From positions 1 through 56,554 of the forward strand of contig JAUWQO010000007.1 of NCBI GenBank assembly GCA_030610995.1: a stretch of 56,554 nucleotides of DNA. Direction: 5' to 3'. This document shows positions 40,895 to 49,767 of the stretch, piece by piece. This DNA comes from Desulfobacterales bacterium. Lineage in GTDB: Bacteria; Desulfobacterota; Desulfobacteria; Desulfobacterales; ETH-SRB1. How positions within the stretch are numbered: position 1 is the stretch's first letter; each line of letters begins with the position of its first letter. Made by a program: the position numbers and the translations under genes. The notes under the pieces are model-generated. The model was given only the letters and a program-made list of their open reading frames with translations. It made no database searches and was not told the origin of the DNA.

Positions 40895-41954
40895 TCATAT
40901 TATCCATGTATTTAATGATATGCTCAACCCGCTGTTCATATATCTCAGCTTTTGTCATTCCATCTACCTTATATTCATCAATCATAAAACTTACAGTATC
41001 AGCAAAATCTAATTTAGGCTGCCATTTTAATTTATTAACAGCTTTGGAAATATCAAGATGCAGCAGGTTGGCCTCGGAAAATTTATTATTTTCACTTTCA
41101 CATGATATTTTGCCATGTCCCCAATTCTTTATGATCTTTTCAGCCAGTTCTTTTACGGTAACCATATTCTTTGAAGACGGTCCAAAATTCCATGGGCCTG
41201 TAAATTCCTTTGTATCAGAACAAAGCAAAGAGCCAAGTTTCAGATAACCGCTTAATGGCTCAAGGACATGCTGCCAGGGCCGAACAGCTTTTGGGTTTCT
41301 TATTATAATCGGGGCATCTTTTTCAAGAGCCCTGACACAGTCCGGCACAATCCTGTTCTCCGCCCAGTCGCCGCCACCGATTACGTTCCCCGCACGCGCA
41401 GAAGCTATGTTTGTCGAACTGTCGTCATTAAAAAATGAATGGTTATAAGAAGCGATTGCTATCTCACAAGCCGCCTTTGACGCGCTGTATGGATCGTTTC
41501 CACCCAATCTGTCGGTTTCCCGATAGCCATAGACCCATTCCCTGTTTTCATAGCATTTGTCTGTAGTTATAATGACACCGGCTTTTACTGATTTTGTATG
41601 CCTTATGGCCTCCAACACATTAACTGTTCCCATGAAGTTGGTGCCGTATGTTTTGAGAGGATCTTGATAGCCTTCCAGCACAATGGCCTGCGCCGCCAAA
41701 TGAAACACAATATCCGGGTTGTATTCATTAAATATTTTACGAAGCGCATTATAGTCCCTGATATCCTGGTTAATATGGGTAATCCTTTCATTCAAACCAC
41801 ACAGCACATAATTATCACGGGGAGTCTCAGGAGGCAGGGATATACCCATAACATCTGTTCCCATACTAAGAAGCCAGATCGCAAGCCAGGATCCTTTGAA
41901 TCCGGTATCACCAGTTATTATCACTTTCTTATCTTTGTATATTTTATCAAACAT
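40881..41954 (-). CDS. rfbG: CDP-glucose 4,6-dehydratase
   Basis: 357 residues. KKVIITGDTGFKGSWLAIWL is the distinctive opening of RfbG, with VFHLAAQAIV, VIITTDKCYEN, GYRETDRLGGNDPYSASKAA (YxxxK) and AENRIVPDCVRAL. It converts CDP-glucose to CDP-4-keto-6-deoxyglucose using bound NAD. It follows rfbF by six bases. Confidence 0.95.
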   Translation of the reverse strand: MFDKIYKDKKVIITGDTGFKGSWLAIWLLSMGTDVMGISLPPETPRDNYVLCGLNERITHINQDIRDYNALRKIFNEYNPDIVFHLAAQAIVLEGYQDPLKTYGTNFMGTVNVLEAIRHTKSVKAGVIITTDKCYENREWVYGYRETDRLGGNDPYSASKAACEIAIASYNHSFFNDDSSTNIASARAGNVIGGGDWAENRIVPDCVRALEKDAPIIIRNPKAVRPWQHVLEPLSGYLKLGSLLCSDTKEFTGPWNFGPSSKNMVTVKELAEKIIKNWGHGKISCESENNKFSEANLLHLDISKAVNKLKWQPKLDFADTVSFMIDEYKVDGMTKAEIYEQRVEHIIKYMDNMNENP

Positions 41955-41960
41955 GAAAAT

Positions 41961-42737
41961 CTACCATATTTTCCATAATGCGTTATTTTCGTTCCAAAGT
42001 TTATTTAAATACTCCGTATCCCTTATCGTATCCATGCACGCCCAGAATCCTCTGTGTTTATAAACCATGAGTTGACCTTCTGCCGCTACTTTCTCCAACG
42101 GCCCGATTTCAAGATCACAATTTTCATCCTCTGATAAGTAATCGAAGATATCCCTATTAAAAACGAAAAATCCGCCGTTAATAAGACCGTCGCCATTTTT
42201 CGGTTTTTCGCTGAATGATTCAACCTGATTACCTTTGATTTTAAGCTCTCCGAATCGGGACGCGGGATTAATGCCGGTCACTGTTGCAAGTTTTCCATGA
42301 TTTCGGTGAAATTTAAGTAGATTTTCAATATCAATATTCGCAATCCCGTCTCCATAGGTCATCATAAAAGTGTCATCATCTACATATCGTTGTACACGTT
42401 TCAGCCTGGCGCCCTTAAGCGATTTATTACCGGTATCAGCCAACGTAATCCGCCAGTCTTTTTCGGAATTGTTACTATGTATTTCAATATGCTTTTTATT
42501 TCCAAGCTCTATTGTAAAATCATTACTCAGGATTTCATAATTATAAAAGTATTCCTTTATTATTTCACCTTTATAGCCCAGTGAAAGGACAAAATCCCTG
42601 ATTCCATAATGGGCGTATAATTTCATAATGTGCCACAAAATCGGCTTTTCACCAATTTCCACCATTGGTTTTGGCTTGTATTCAGTTTCTTCTCTTAAGC
42701 GAGTGCCTTGGCCACCACAAAGAATAATTGTTTTCAT
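41961..42737 (-). CDS. rfbF: Glucose-1-phosphate cytidylyltransferase
   Basis: 258 residues. TIILCGGQGTRLREETEYKP (nucleotide loop), PMVEIGEKPILWHIMKLYAH, MTYGDGIANIDI and GGFFVFNRDIFDYL are diagnostic of RfbF, which makes CDP-glucose from CTP and glucose-1-phosphate. It is the first gene of the CDP-sugar module, so the order rfbF, rfbG, epimerase, methyltransferase, reductase follows the reaction order. Confidence 0.95.
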   Translation of the reverse strand: MKTIILCGGQGTRLREETEYKPKPMVEIGEKPILWHIMKLYAHYGIRDFVLSLGYKGEIIKEYFYNYEILSNDFTIELGNKKHIEIHSNNSEKDWRITLADTGNKSLKGARLKRVQRYVDDDTFMMTYGDGIANIDIENLLKFHRNHGKLATVTGINPASRFGELKIKGNQVESFSEKPKNGDGLINGGFFVFNRDIFDYLSEDENCDLEIGPLEKVAAEGQLMVYKHRGFWACMDTIRDTEYLNKLWNENNALWKIW

Positions 42738-42831
42738 AGCTCAATCACCTGGTCCATACGAGTATTTGACAACTTGTAACCGATCTATACAGGCGTAAAA
42801 GATACCGCCTTTTGTCCTTGAAAACGAAGCA

Positions 42832-43692
42832 TCAGTCTAATTTTCCTGCAACTTCTTTAAATCTTCTTTCCCAATCGACGCCCGGGCTCAACTGGGTATC
42901 CGGAACCTTTGCCTCCGGTTTCAAGACCTTTTTCTTTGGTGGGATAAATACTGAAAGGTGATTTGCAATACCAGGAATAGGGCTAAAGACATTAACCCCA
43001 AACAGGTAATGAATCCTGCGATAAAAAACCCGATCAATCGAGGGGAGCTCTCTTCCAAATAAACGGCTAGGCCAAAAAAACCAAATGTGAAACCTTGGCA
43101 CCTTCCTGACCCAGAATGTTTTTCTGAAATACTTGTATCTTGCTCCGACAACACCTGTCGCAGCTTCAACCTGTCTCCAGTGGCGATTGTTATGAACAAA
43201 TACTTCGGTCTTTTTTGCATACATATCATCATTCCTGATATACCGATCCGGATGATCAAAGGGGAATACAAAACCATCAAAATACTTGCAGGCCTCGATC
43301 CATTCCTCAAACCCCCCGGATACAAACAGGTAATCATCCTCCAAAACGAGAACTATGTCGTTGTCATCATGATTATTATTTTCCATAAAATTAAACATCT
43401 TAGATGAACTACCCATACCACCGAAAACAGGTAATTTGTTGTGGAAATCATTGACATCAAATCCCTCAGAGGTGTGGAAAAGCTCTGAAAATCTGGGTGT
43501 TAGAAATTCCGTATATTCTGGTGTCGAATTATCAACACATGCGTATGAGTAAACATCTTGTCTATCGAGGTCCGCAGATTTCATGCACACCTCGACCAGT
43601 TCAAGTTTATCCTTAGCTAAGATATTTCTCCCTAACCACCCCTGCCCAGACTCTTTTCCCCAATAGGTTCTATAATATAAGAATACTCTCAT
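42832..43692 (-). CDS. Putative GT-A glycosyltransferase, unrecognised family
   Basis: 286 residues. I do not recognise a named family. DIVLVLEDDYLFVSGGFEEW is a GT-A-like acidic metal-site motif, preceded by the small-residue segment FGGMGSSSKMFNFMEN, and WRQVEAATGVVGARYKYF resembles the acceptor loop of capsule glycosyltransferases. The N-terminus MRVFLYYRTYWGKESGQGW is unusual. It lies between rfbF and a pseudogene, so a repeat-unit transferase is the natural guess. Confidence 0.6.
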   Translation of the reverse strand: MRVFLYYRTYWGKESGQGWLGRNILAKDKLELVEVCMKSADLDRQDVYSYACVDNSTPEYTEFLTPRFSELFHTSEGFDVNDFHNKLPVFGGMGSSSKMFNFMENNNHDDNDIVLVLEDDYLFVSGGFEEWIEACKYFDGFVFPFDHPDRYIRNDDMYAKKTEVFVHNNRHWRQVEAATGVVGARYKYFRKTFWVRKVPRFHIWFFWPSRLFGRELPSIDRVFYRRIHYLFGVNVFSPIPGIANHLSVFIPPKKKVLKPEAKVPDTQLSPGVDWERRFKEVAGKLD

Positions 43693-43726
43693 ATCAATTA
43701 TTTCCCAGAAAAATACTTAATAACTA

Positions 43727-43745
43727 CCACCGCCAGAGGCGGTGG
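43727..43745. repeat. Perfect 8-bp hairpin (CCACCGCC/GGCGGTGG)
   Basis: CCACCGCC (43727-43734), loop AGA, GGCGGTGG (43738-43745), with a further AACT/AGTT pairing outside (43722-43725/43752-43755). There is no T-run, so it is not a standard terminator. It resembles subterminal hairpins of IS200/IS605-type elements, but no transposase is near. Confidence 0.6.
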
Positions 43746-43795
43746 CTTATAAGTTAGTTAATTTCATTAAATTGCATTTAGCGGTATACCTAATT

Positions 43796-44040
43796 TTAAA
43801 GCAAAACAACTCGTTTCATCAATTCATTTAACAGCACATACCCATCCCAGACGGGAGAAAAATTCATCGCCTTCCCGATCGGAACGACACGGTCAAGGTG
43901 AATTCACCCAATACCCTTGCCACTTACTGAAAGGATAATTTTTGCAGATCTTTCTTTGCAAAACCAAAATGTGTGACCGTCTGGTTTTTTGGTTGTACAA
44001 CAAACATCAGATCGTTCACTATATCGCTCGACCCTGATTT
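43796..44040 (-). pseudogene. LuxC-type acyl-CoA reductase, C-terminal remnant
   Basis: In the gap between two intact genes the minus strand reads, from 44040, SSDIVNDLMFVVQPKNQTVT and HFGFAKKDLQKLSFQ, then TAA at 43924-43926, VARVLGEF, and after a frame change from 43894, DRVVPIGKAMNFSPVWDGY and LLNELMKRVVLL to TAA 43796-43798. The DRVVPIGKA..F..VWDGY phrase is the C-terminal signature of LuxC-family acyl-CoA reductases. Only about the last 75 residues remain, with one stop and one frameshift. LuxC-like genes occur in some O-antigen loci, so an acylation or aldehyde step was probably lost here. Confidence 0.7.
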
Positions 44041-44041
44041 C

Positions 44042-44608
44042 TTAGCTTAATAGTTCTTTTTCTAATCTAAGAAGATTTCTCTTCCTTTCTTTTAATTTCT
44101 TTGCCGGGATACCAATATATATCCAGAAAGGGTCGCAGTTTTTATCCACCAGACTCATTGCCCCAACAGCTACCCCTTCGCCTAAATTTACCCCTGGCAA
44201 AATTGTAGAACCAGTACCAACAAGAACATGTTTATTCAATACAACTGGCTTCGAAATTACTTTCCTAAATTTTTCTGGGATTGTTGGATGAGGCATTGCT
44301 TTTCCAGAAAAATCATCTGTACTAGAATATATAGCAACTCGCGAAGATAGTCCTGAGAAATCATGCAACATAATCGGAGCATTACCAAGTAAGCAGCAAT
44401 AGCAAGCGATGTGGACGTACTTTCCTATTGTGATGCCTCCTTCTCCAGCGGAAAGAATACAAAAATCATCTATTCTTGTGTGGTCTCCGATAGAAATTCT
44501 TGACGGGTTATATATTGACGCTTTGCTGGATATTAGTACATTCTTGCCTAACGAATTAAAGCCCAAAGCGTTTAAATCTGATGCTTCAAGGTAAGACATA
44601 ACATTCAT
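44042..44608 (-). CDS. Hexapeptide-repeat sugar acetyltransferase
   Basis: 188 residues, left-handed beta-helix: repeated [LIV]-G-x4 turns such as ISIGDHTRIDDFCILSAGEG, ITIGKYVHIACYCCLLG, VVLNKHVLVGTGSTILPGVN and LGEGVAVGAMSLV. It should use acetyl-CoA to N- or O-acetylate a sugar. The ATG overlaps the upstream DegT-type aminotransferase stop (ATGA), implying that it acetylates the amino group that enzyme installs. The 3' end overlaps the LuxC relic. Confidence 0.9.
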   Translation of the reverse strand: MNVMSYLEASDLNALGFNSLGKNVLISSKASIYNPSRISIGDHTRIDDFCILSAGEGGITIGKYVHIACYCCLLGNAPIMLHDFSGLSSRVAIYSSTDDFSGKAMPHPTIPEKFRKVISKPVVLNKHVLVGTGSTILPGVNLGEGVAVGAMSLVDKNCDPFWIYIGIPAKKLKERKRNLLRLEKELLS

Positions 44609-45744
44609 CTTCTCATTTCAATAATAATATCACAAAGTTTTTGAACATCCTCTAAGGCAAGGTCATAATAAATCGGCAATGTCAGAATCCGCTTGGCCAC
44701 TCTACGTGCGGTTTTCAAAGGATCTGCTACCGGAACATTTCTATAGCAGGCAAAATCGCAAATCAAAGGATAAAAATACCGCCGGGTAAAAATATTGTAT
44801 TCTTTGAGCTTTTTGTAGAGTTGATCACGACTAATCCTGAATTCCTGCTCATCTATTTCAATCGGGAAGTAGGCGTAATTGTAATCAATCTCATCAGAAA
44901 GCAAGGGCGGAAGATGAATCCCGGGTATTGATTGGAGCTGTTCCCGATAAAGTTCAGTAATCGCCCGGCGTTTTTCTATCAGTTGAGGCACGTACTTCAG
45001 CATCGTCAATCCCATAAGAGCTTGCATCTCATTCATTTTCGCGTTGGTGCCCGGCATTACTACTTCAACCTCATTTTTGAATCCGAAATTCTTTAAATAA
45101 TCGACTTCTGTTTTCAATGACGGATTTTGGAAAGTCAACATTCCCCCTTCCAGGGAATGATACAGTTTGGTCGCGTGAAAGCTGAACATAGTGAGATCAC
45201 CGTATTGCGCTATGGATTTTCCATCAATTTTTACACCAAAGGCATGGGCAGCGTCATAGATCAATTTTAGATTATATCGTCTTGCGATATCAGCCAGCGC
45301 ATCAAGATTGCATGGATAACCAAAGACATGAACAGCGAGAATGGCAGTGGTCCAAGGGGTGACAGCCGCCTCTACCTTTTCCGGATCAATGGTATAATGA
45401 TCAGGTTCAATATCACAGAAAACCGGCCTGATTTTGTTCCAGTGAAGGGCATGGGTAGTGGCCACAAAGCTGAAGGGTGTGGTAATCACCTCACCTGAAA
45501 TTCCCAGACCCTGCAGACCGATCTGCAAGGCCAAAGTGCCGTTGTTGAACATGGCAATATTTTCAAGGTCCAGAAAATCTCTCATCTCTTTCGTGTAACG
45601 CTGAAGCACAGGGCCGTTATTCGTCAGCCACCTGTTTCCCCAAATTTCCTCAAGACCCCGGACATATTCATCAAGAGGTGGCATAAACGGGCGGGCGACA
45701 TATATGGGTTCTTCAAACGGTTTGATTTTTTTTATATTAGCCAT
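44605..45744 (-). CDS. DegT/DnrJ/EryC1 sugar aminotransferase
   Basis: 379 residues, full length. NRWLTNNGPVLQRYTKEMRD, NIAMFNNGTLALQIGLQGLG, VITTPFSFVATTHAL, LIYDAAHAFGV (PLP-contacting Asp) and LTMFSFHATKLYHSLEGGML (Schiff-base Lys in HATK) are all present. It makes a 4-amino-4,6-dideoxy sugar from a 4-keto-6-deoxy nucleotide sugar with glutamate as donor. Its dehydratase partner could be RfbG (41 kb region) or lie outside. It is coupled to the acetyltransferase downstream. Confidence 0.92.
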   Translation of the reverse strand: MANIKKIKPFEEPIYVARPFMPPLDEYVRGLEEIWGNRWLTNNGPVLQRYTKEMRDFLDLENIAMFNNGTLALQIGLQGLGISGEVITTPFSFVATTHALHWNKIRPVFCDIEPDHYTIDPEKVEAAVTPWTTAILAVHVFGYPCNLDALADIARRYNLKLIYDAAHAFGVKIDGKSIAQYGDLTMFSFHATKLYHSLEGGMLTFQNPSLKTEVDYLKNFGFKNEVEVVMPGTNAKMNEMQALMGLTMLKYVPQLIEKRRAITELYREQLQSIPGIHLPPLLSDEIDYNYAYFPIEIDEQEFRISRDQLYKKLKEYNIFTRRYFYPLICDFACYRNVPVADPLKTARRVAKRILTLPIYYDLALEDVQKLCDIIIEMRR

Positions 45745-45856
45745 ACAGCAGGCCTTTCATATATCATAGATGAAGAGTGTGAATTTTGTTCGGAAATACA
45801 CCAATGCAAAACAAAGTGGATTTATATGAGATGCCACACGTAAATATCAAGAAGTG

Positions 45857-47608
45857 TCAATGCAATTCAAGAGTTTCCTTAACGGTGTTAGCATATTTTT
45901 CAGCGGGTACTGGATTGCAGAAAGTATCGATAAATTCACTTGAGTTCAATTTTGTAGTATCCAATTTTGATTCAGGATTTTCCAATATTTCTTTTAGCCC
46001 TGATAAAAAGCTATTCCAACTATGGAAACACCCTGCTCTTTTGGTCAGCATATCCAGAGACACCTTACTTGCTTCTTCCCATTCAGTGCCAGTGAAGACG
46101 ACTATAAATTTGTTAGTAGCGGCAGCCTCCAGAACGGCAGTAGAGACGCAGCTTTCAACTATCAAAAGGTCATAGTCATGTAAAACTTTCCCAGGACTTT
46201 CCTTTATAAATTTTAGCCCTGGATAGTTTGAATGGCCGATTGTGTTTGTTTGTTCTTCTTTTACGTCAATAGTATATTTGTTGGAAAATGTGTTTAATAA
46301 TTCTAAAACCTTTAGCTGTTCCAAGATACTCTCCCATGGAAAATTCGCTGAATAAAACGGAACACATAAATTCATAACGTATAAAATCTTCGCCACTTCT
46401 GTTGGTGGTGAACCACAAGACTGTTGTACGTCGTATAACACAGGACTTCCCGCTTTTACTAATTCCGCATTGGCAAACTTGCCGTGATATTTGCAAAGAG
46501 GTGTAATCTCCGGTTGCCCATATGAAAAGAAATACTTATATCGCAAATCACTAAACCGTGTGTATGTGGTAAATGCATTCCCATAACCTCCGCCATGCTG
46601 TCCGGAAGCCACAACGCCACCATTTTCCTGAATACTCATCGAACACCAAGCATCTATTCCACAACCTATCGTCGAGCCCAAAAGCATCTTTAAAGGTTTA
46701 GAACTTTTTAATTCCTTCATCTGAACATATGCCGTCACTAAATCTAATCGCTTTTTTATGAAACCCACCAATCGTTTCTCAACAATTTCTTTGTATAAAT
46801 CAATTCTTTTCATTGCCGGACTATCCTGGCTAAACCATTGTTCCAACGATGATACCAATTCTACCTGTAATGTTTTCGCCTTTTTCCTGTTTTTCGGCAA
46901 TATCAACAAGTAATCCTTCAAACAAACCGAACCCTCGCACTTCACCATAATTTCGACATTTCTGGTGGGGACAACTATTAGCCTTGGAATTACAGGATCT
47001 GCAAAACCCAACTTCATTCCTATCATAGACAGCACGTTTATTCTCTGTGAGCATCGGTATAGTCCCAAGGTCATGTAAGCACATCTTTTCCAAAAAGGAA
47101 TTGTAAATGGATCTTTGTGATGAACAGATTCCATAGCAGTTTTATATTGGGTTCTCTCAACTTCTATTGACCGTTGCTTGCGCCACTTCTCATCAAAAAG
47201 CAAATCAGCATAGCCATAATTTGCCCATCCGTACTGAATCATGTTGTCGAACACCTCAAAAGCATCGGTAGATATGCTGGTAAAATCACCCTTGTCCCAA
47301 GCACGAGTTAAAACCAGGTCTGCTATTTTTATATACTCTAACAAAATGCATAAATCCGCCCCAACCGCTTCTATCAACAGAGGCAGGATTCCGCCTTTTT
47401 CCCTCCATTCACAAGCCATGTCCATTACTGTTTCTGCCGACCAGTGTTTGATGGACTTAATATCTTCTTGTGACAAAAAATCAATGGGCTTAAAATATTT
47501 TTTTGACTTTTCTCTCTCGCAGTGCACTAAAGCTCGTGGGGTCACGGCAAGATCTACTTGCCCCTCTGCAACTGGCAATCTATCATAAGCAATGTTCAAG
47601 GTGGTCAT
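45857..47608 (-). CDS. LIC12162-like surface-glycan transferase
   Basis: 583 residues. The overall length and the signature VVASGQHGGGYGNAFTTY, with LIVPTRNVEIMV-type segments and a C-terminal LLIVESCVSTAVLEAAATNK, VVFTGTEWEE, match the LIC12162 family of putative transferases found in O-antigen loci (first noted in Leptospira). The C-terminal part is GT-B-like, with an EAxxxxx donor site. No membrane segment. The acceptor and donor are unknown. It stands between the HemL-like aminotransferase and the DegT enzyme. Confidence 0.75.
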   Translation of the reverse strand: MTTLNIAYDRLPVAEGQVDLAVTPRALVHCEREKSKKYFKPIDFLSQEDIKSIKHWSAETVMDMACEWREKGGILPLLIEAVGADLCILLEYIKIADLVLTRAWDKGDFTSISTDAFEVFDNMIQYGWANYGYADLLFDEKWRKQRSIEVERTQYKTAMESVHHKDPFTIPFWKRCAYMTLGLYRCSQRINVLSMIGMKLGFADPVIPRLIVVPTRNVEIMVKCEGSVCLKDYLLILPKNRKKAKTLQVELVSSLEQWFSQDSPAMKRIDLYKEIVEKRLVGFIKKRLDLVTAYVQMKELKSSKPLKMLLGSTIGCGIDAWCSMSIQENGGVVASGQHGGGYGNAFTTYTRFSDLRYKYFFSYGQPEITPLCKYHGKFANAELVKAGSPVLYDVQQSCGSPPTEVAKILYVMNLCVPFYSANFPWESILEQLKVLELLNTFSNKYTIDVKEEQTNTIGHSNYPGLKFIKESPGKVLHDYDLLIVESCVSTAVLEAAATNKFIVVFTGTEWEEASKVSLDMLTKRAGCFHSWNSFLSGLKEILENPESKLDTTKLNSSEFIDTFCNPVPAEKYANTVKETLELH

Positions 47609-47732
47609 ATCAATATCAATACCTTTGAATTTTCTCTAAATCGTTTAAAGTTCATTACAGTGAAGATCGAACAGCTTGCAAAAACTTGTTTCTGCTCAGG
47701 CATTTGAAAAACCATTTTTAAAGCATGTTGTA

Positions 47733-49040
47733 TCAAGTAAGACGTTTAAATCCGGCGTGGATAACATCTCCCTTGAGATACTTTTTTATGTCACCAGCGT
47801 CCAATGCCTCTTTAATAAATCCAAAGACAGAATCCGAATCAACAATAAACTGATCAATAATCTCGTCAGAGTAGGCAAAGGTGGTGTAAACGGAGGCTCC
47901 AAGAAGATACCCCTTTGCCAGCATTTCCTGGGTGTAGAGGGTCTGGACAGCCAAAGGATCATCGGCTTCAAAGGCAATGTGCGTAAGCGGTGGTATGCCA
48001 TTAATGTGAATCTTTAGACCATGTTTTTGAGCCAGATTGTGCCATCCTTTATTGATTCTTTCTCCATAGCGGACAAGGAATCCCGGCACATCGTTTTCTT
48101 TCATCTTTTGGATGGTTGTTAATGCCGCGACAAAACCGATACGTTCTGTCCACATGGTAGAACTGATAAAGCTGTCTTGGGCTACATCCATCACGCTCTT
48201 GAGGCCGATAATGGCCGCGATTGGGTAGCCATTGCCCAAGGCTTTTCCAAAGACCGCAATATCCGGTTCAAGTCCATAAGTAAGGTGAATTCCACCCAAA
48301 TTGATTCTAAAACCGGAAGTTACCTCATCAAAAACAAGAACAGCTCCAATTCTGTCGGCAATTTTTCTGACACCTTCAAGAAATCCAAGGTGTGGACCTC
48401 GCTCCCGCCGGGGTTCCATGATGATGACACCAATTTCATCAGGATATTTATCCACCAAGGCCTCGAGTTCATTAAGCTTGTTATAGTTGAATGGCAATGC
48501 AGTTTCTTTGAGTTCCCGCGGAACACCAAGAGGATCAAGCCCAGGCAAAAGCTGGCCATCAAGATTAGACGCATCCCCGAGGTTGGCAGATAGATACCAG
48601 TCATGCCAGCCATGGTAACCACAGAATGCAACTTTGCTCCTACCGGATGCTGCCCGGGCGATTCGTACTGCAATAGCACAGGCTTCACCGCCAGTTCTGG
48701 CAAAACGCGCCATGTCAGCCCAGGGATGAAGACTGATTAATTTTTCTGCAAGTTCCACTTCCTCATGGCAGTTCAGGGAACACATGGATCCTTTTTGAAT
48801 AGCCTCAATCACTGCCGCATTTACATCATCATCCGCATAGCCAAGGATACATGATCCAACGCCCATTTGGGCAAAGTCGTAATAATGATTTCCATCCAGG
48901 TCCCAAACTTCACAGCCCTTTGCTTTTGAGTAATACGCAGGCCAGAGGCCGGGAAGAAATTTCTCGGCTCTCTTGGAAAGGAGTTGATTACCGCCCGGGA
49001 TTAAATTTTTAGCTTTTTGCCATAGCTGTTGCCCTTTCAT
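47733..49040 (-). CDS. Class III aminotransferase, HemL-like
   Basis: 435 residues. LIPGGNQLLSKRAEKFLPGL at the start, AFCGYHGWHDWYLSANLG, VLVFDEVTSGFRINLGG (D238) and IAVFGKALGNGYPIAAIIG (PLP Lys266) place it with glutamate-1-semialdehyde aminomutase-type enzymes. The glycan setting and the variation in the active-site approach (SCILGYADDDVNAAV) argue that it aminates or isomerises a sugar-linked group rather than making tetrapyrrole precursor. HemL paralogues of this kind occur in surface-polysaccharide loci next to LIC12162-type genes. Confidence 0.85.
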   Translation of the reverse strand: MKGQQLWQKAKNLIPGGNQLLSKRAEKFLPGLWPAYYSKAKGCEVWDLDGNHYYDFAQMGVGSCILGYADDDVNAAVIEAIQKGSMCSLNCHEEVELAEKLISLHPWADMARFARTGGEACAIAVRIARAASGRSKVAFCGYHGWHDWYLSANLGDASNLDGQLLPGLDPLGVPRELKETALPFNYNKLNELEALVDKYPDEIGVIIMEPRRERGPHLGFLEGVRKIADRIGAVLVFDEVTSGFRINLGGIHLTYGLEPDIAVFGKALGNGYPIAAIIGLKSVMDVAQDSFISSTMWTERIGFVAALTTIQKMKENDVPGFLVRYGERINKGWHNLAQKHGLKIHINGIPPLTHIAFEADDPLAVQTLYTQEMLAKGYLLGASVYTTFAYSDEIIDQFIVDSDSVFGFIKEALDAGDIKKYLKGDVIHAGFKRLT

Positions 49041-49083
49041 ATGATCACTCTCCTTTCACTTGGCTGCAACTTATTTCATTAAA

Positions 49084-49740
49084 CTACGCAATAAACCTTT
49101 CAATAGGGCTTTTTCTTGCACGTTTATATGTAATGTCAGGATGGTTACCAAATACCACCATGTTTGGGGGGACATCTTTTTCCATAACCATAGTTCCGAA
49201 TGATATTGAACAACCATCACCTATTTTACATTTGCCAATGACTGCGCTCCCCCCATACATAGCAACACCCTTACCTAAAGTGGGATAGTCAAGTTCTGTA
49301 TTCCCACCAATTGTCACCCTTTGATATGCCACAAAGTAATCACTATATTTTCCCCGCCCTAATACTGTTCCAACGGGGTGGATTAACATGAAGATATCAG
49401 GCAATTGTACTTCATAGAAAGCATCCAGACCATTTAAGGCCTTATTGAGATAATAGACTTTACCGGCCATTATATCATCTGTTTCTTCCGCCCAGATCGT
49501 ATTAGACAGATAGTACAAGAACATTGCATATTGATCCGTATTTAAGTGATTAAAGCGTGCATTGGTACCGTCAAAAAAGTATTTCATGTTGATCTTTGAA
49601 AAACAGTATTCAGTTCTTTCGATTGCTTTTTTAACAAATGGCTGTAGGATTTTGGAATTGATATCAAAATCCGGCAACATATTATTCAATTGTTGAGCTA
49701 CATATTTTGTCAAAGTAGTTGTATCTAACGATTGAATCAT
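49084..49740 (-). CDS. CysE-like hexapeptide acetyltransferase
   Basis: 218 residues from ATG 49740 (a TTG 15 bases upstream is possible). An N-terminal helical domain (YCFSKINMKYFFDGTNARFN) precedes a left-handed beta-helix: IHPVGTVLGRGKYSDYFVAY, RVTIGGNTELDYPTLGKGVA, GGSAVIGKCKIGDGCSISFG. This is the serine-acetyltransferase layout. In a nonulosonate locus it more likely O-acetylates the sugar acid or its glycan. Confidence 0.82.
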   Translation of the reverse strand: MIQSLDTTTLTKYVAQQLNNMLPDFDINSKILQPFVKKAIERTEYCFSKINMKYFFDGTNARFNHLNTDQYAMFLYYLSNTIWAEETDDIMAGKVYYLNKALNGLDAFYEVQLPDIFMLIHPVGTVLGRGKYSDYFVAYQRVTIGGNTELDYPTLGKGVAMYGGSAVIGKCKIGDGCSISFGTMVMEKDVPPNMVVFGNHPDITYKRARKSPIERFIA

Positions 49741-49767
49741 AATGCTTAATCTCAACTCTTTTGATTG

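Noticed and set aside
42791-42810. AGGCG...CGCCT stem followed by TTTT on the plus strand as a terminator
   Set aside because: All neighbouring genes are on the minus strand, where no T-run follows the stem; the stem is only 5 bp.
43738-43745. GGCGGTGG as an ops/JUMPstart-like antitermination element
   Set aside because: It is one arm of a hairpin inside the operon, differs from the ops consensus GGCGGTAG, and is far from any operon start.
47733-49040. Housekeeping hemL
   Set aside because: No tetrapyrrole genes nearby; it is flanked by LIC12162-type and acetyltransferase genes in a glycan operon, so a specialised paralogue is more likely.
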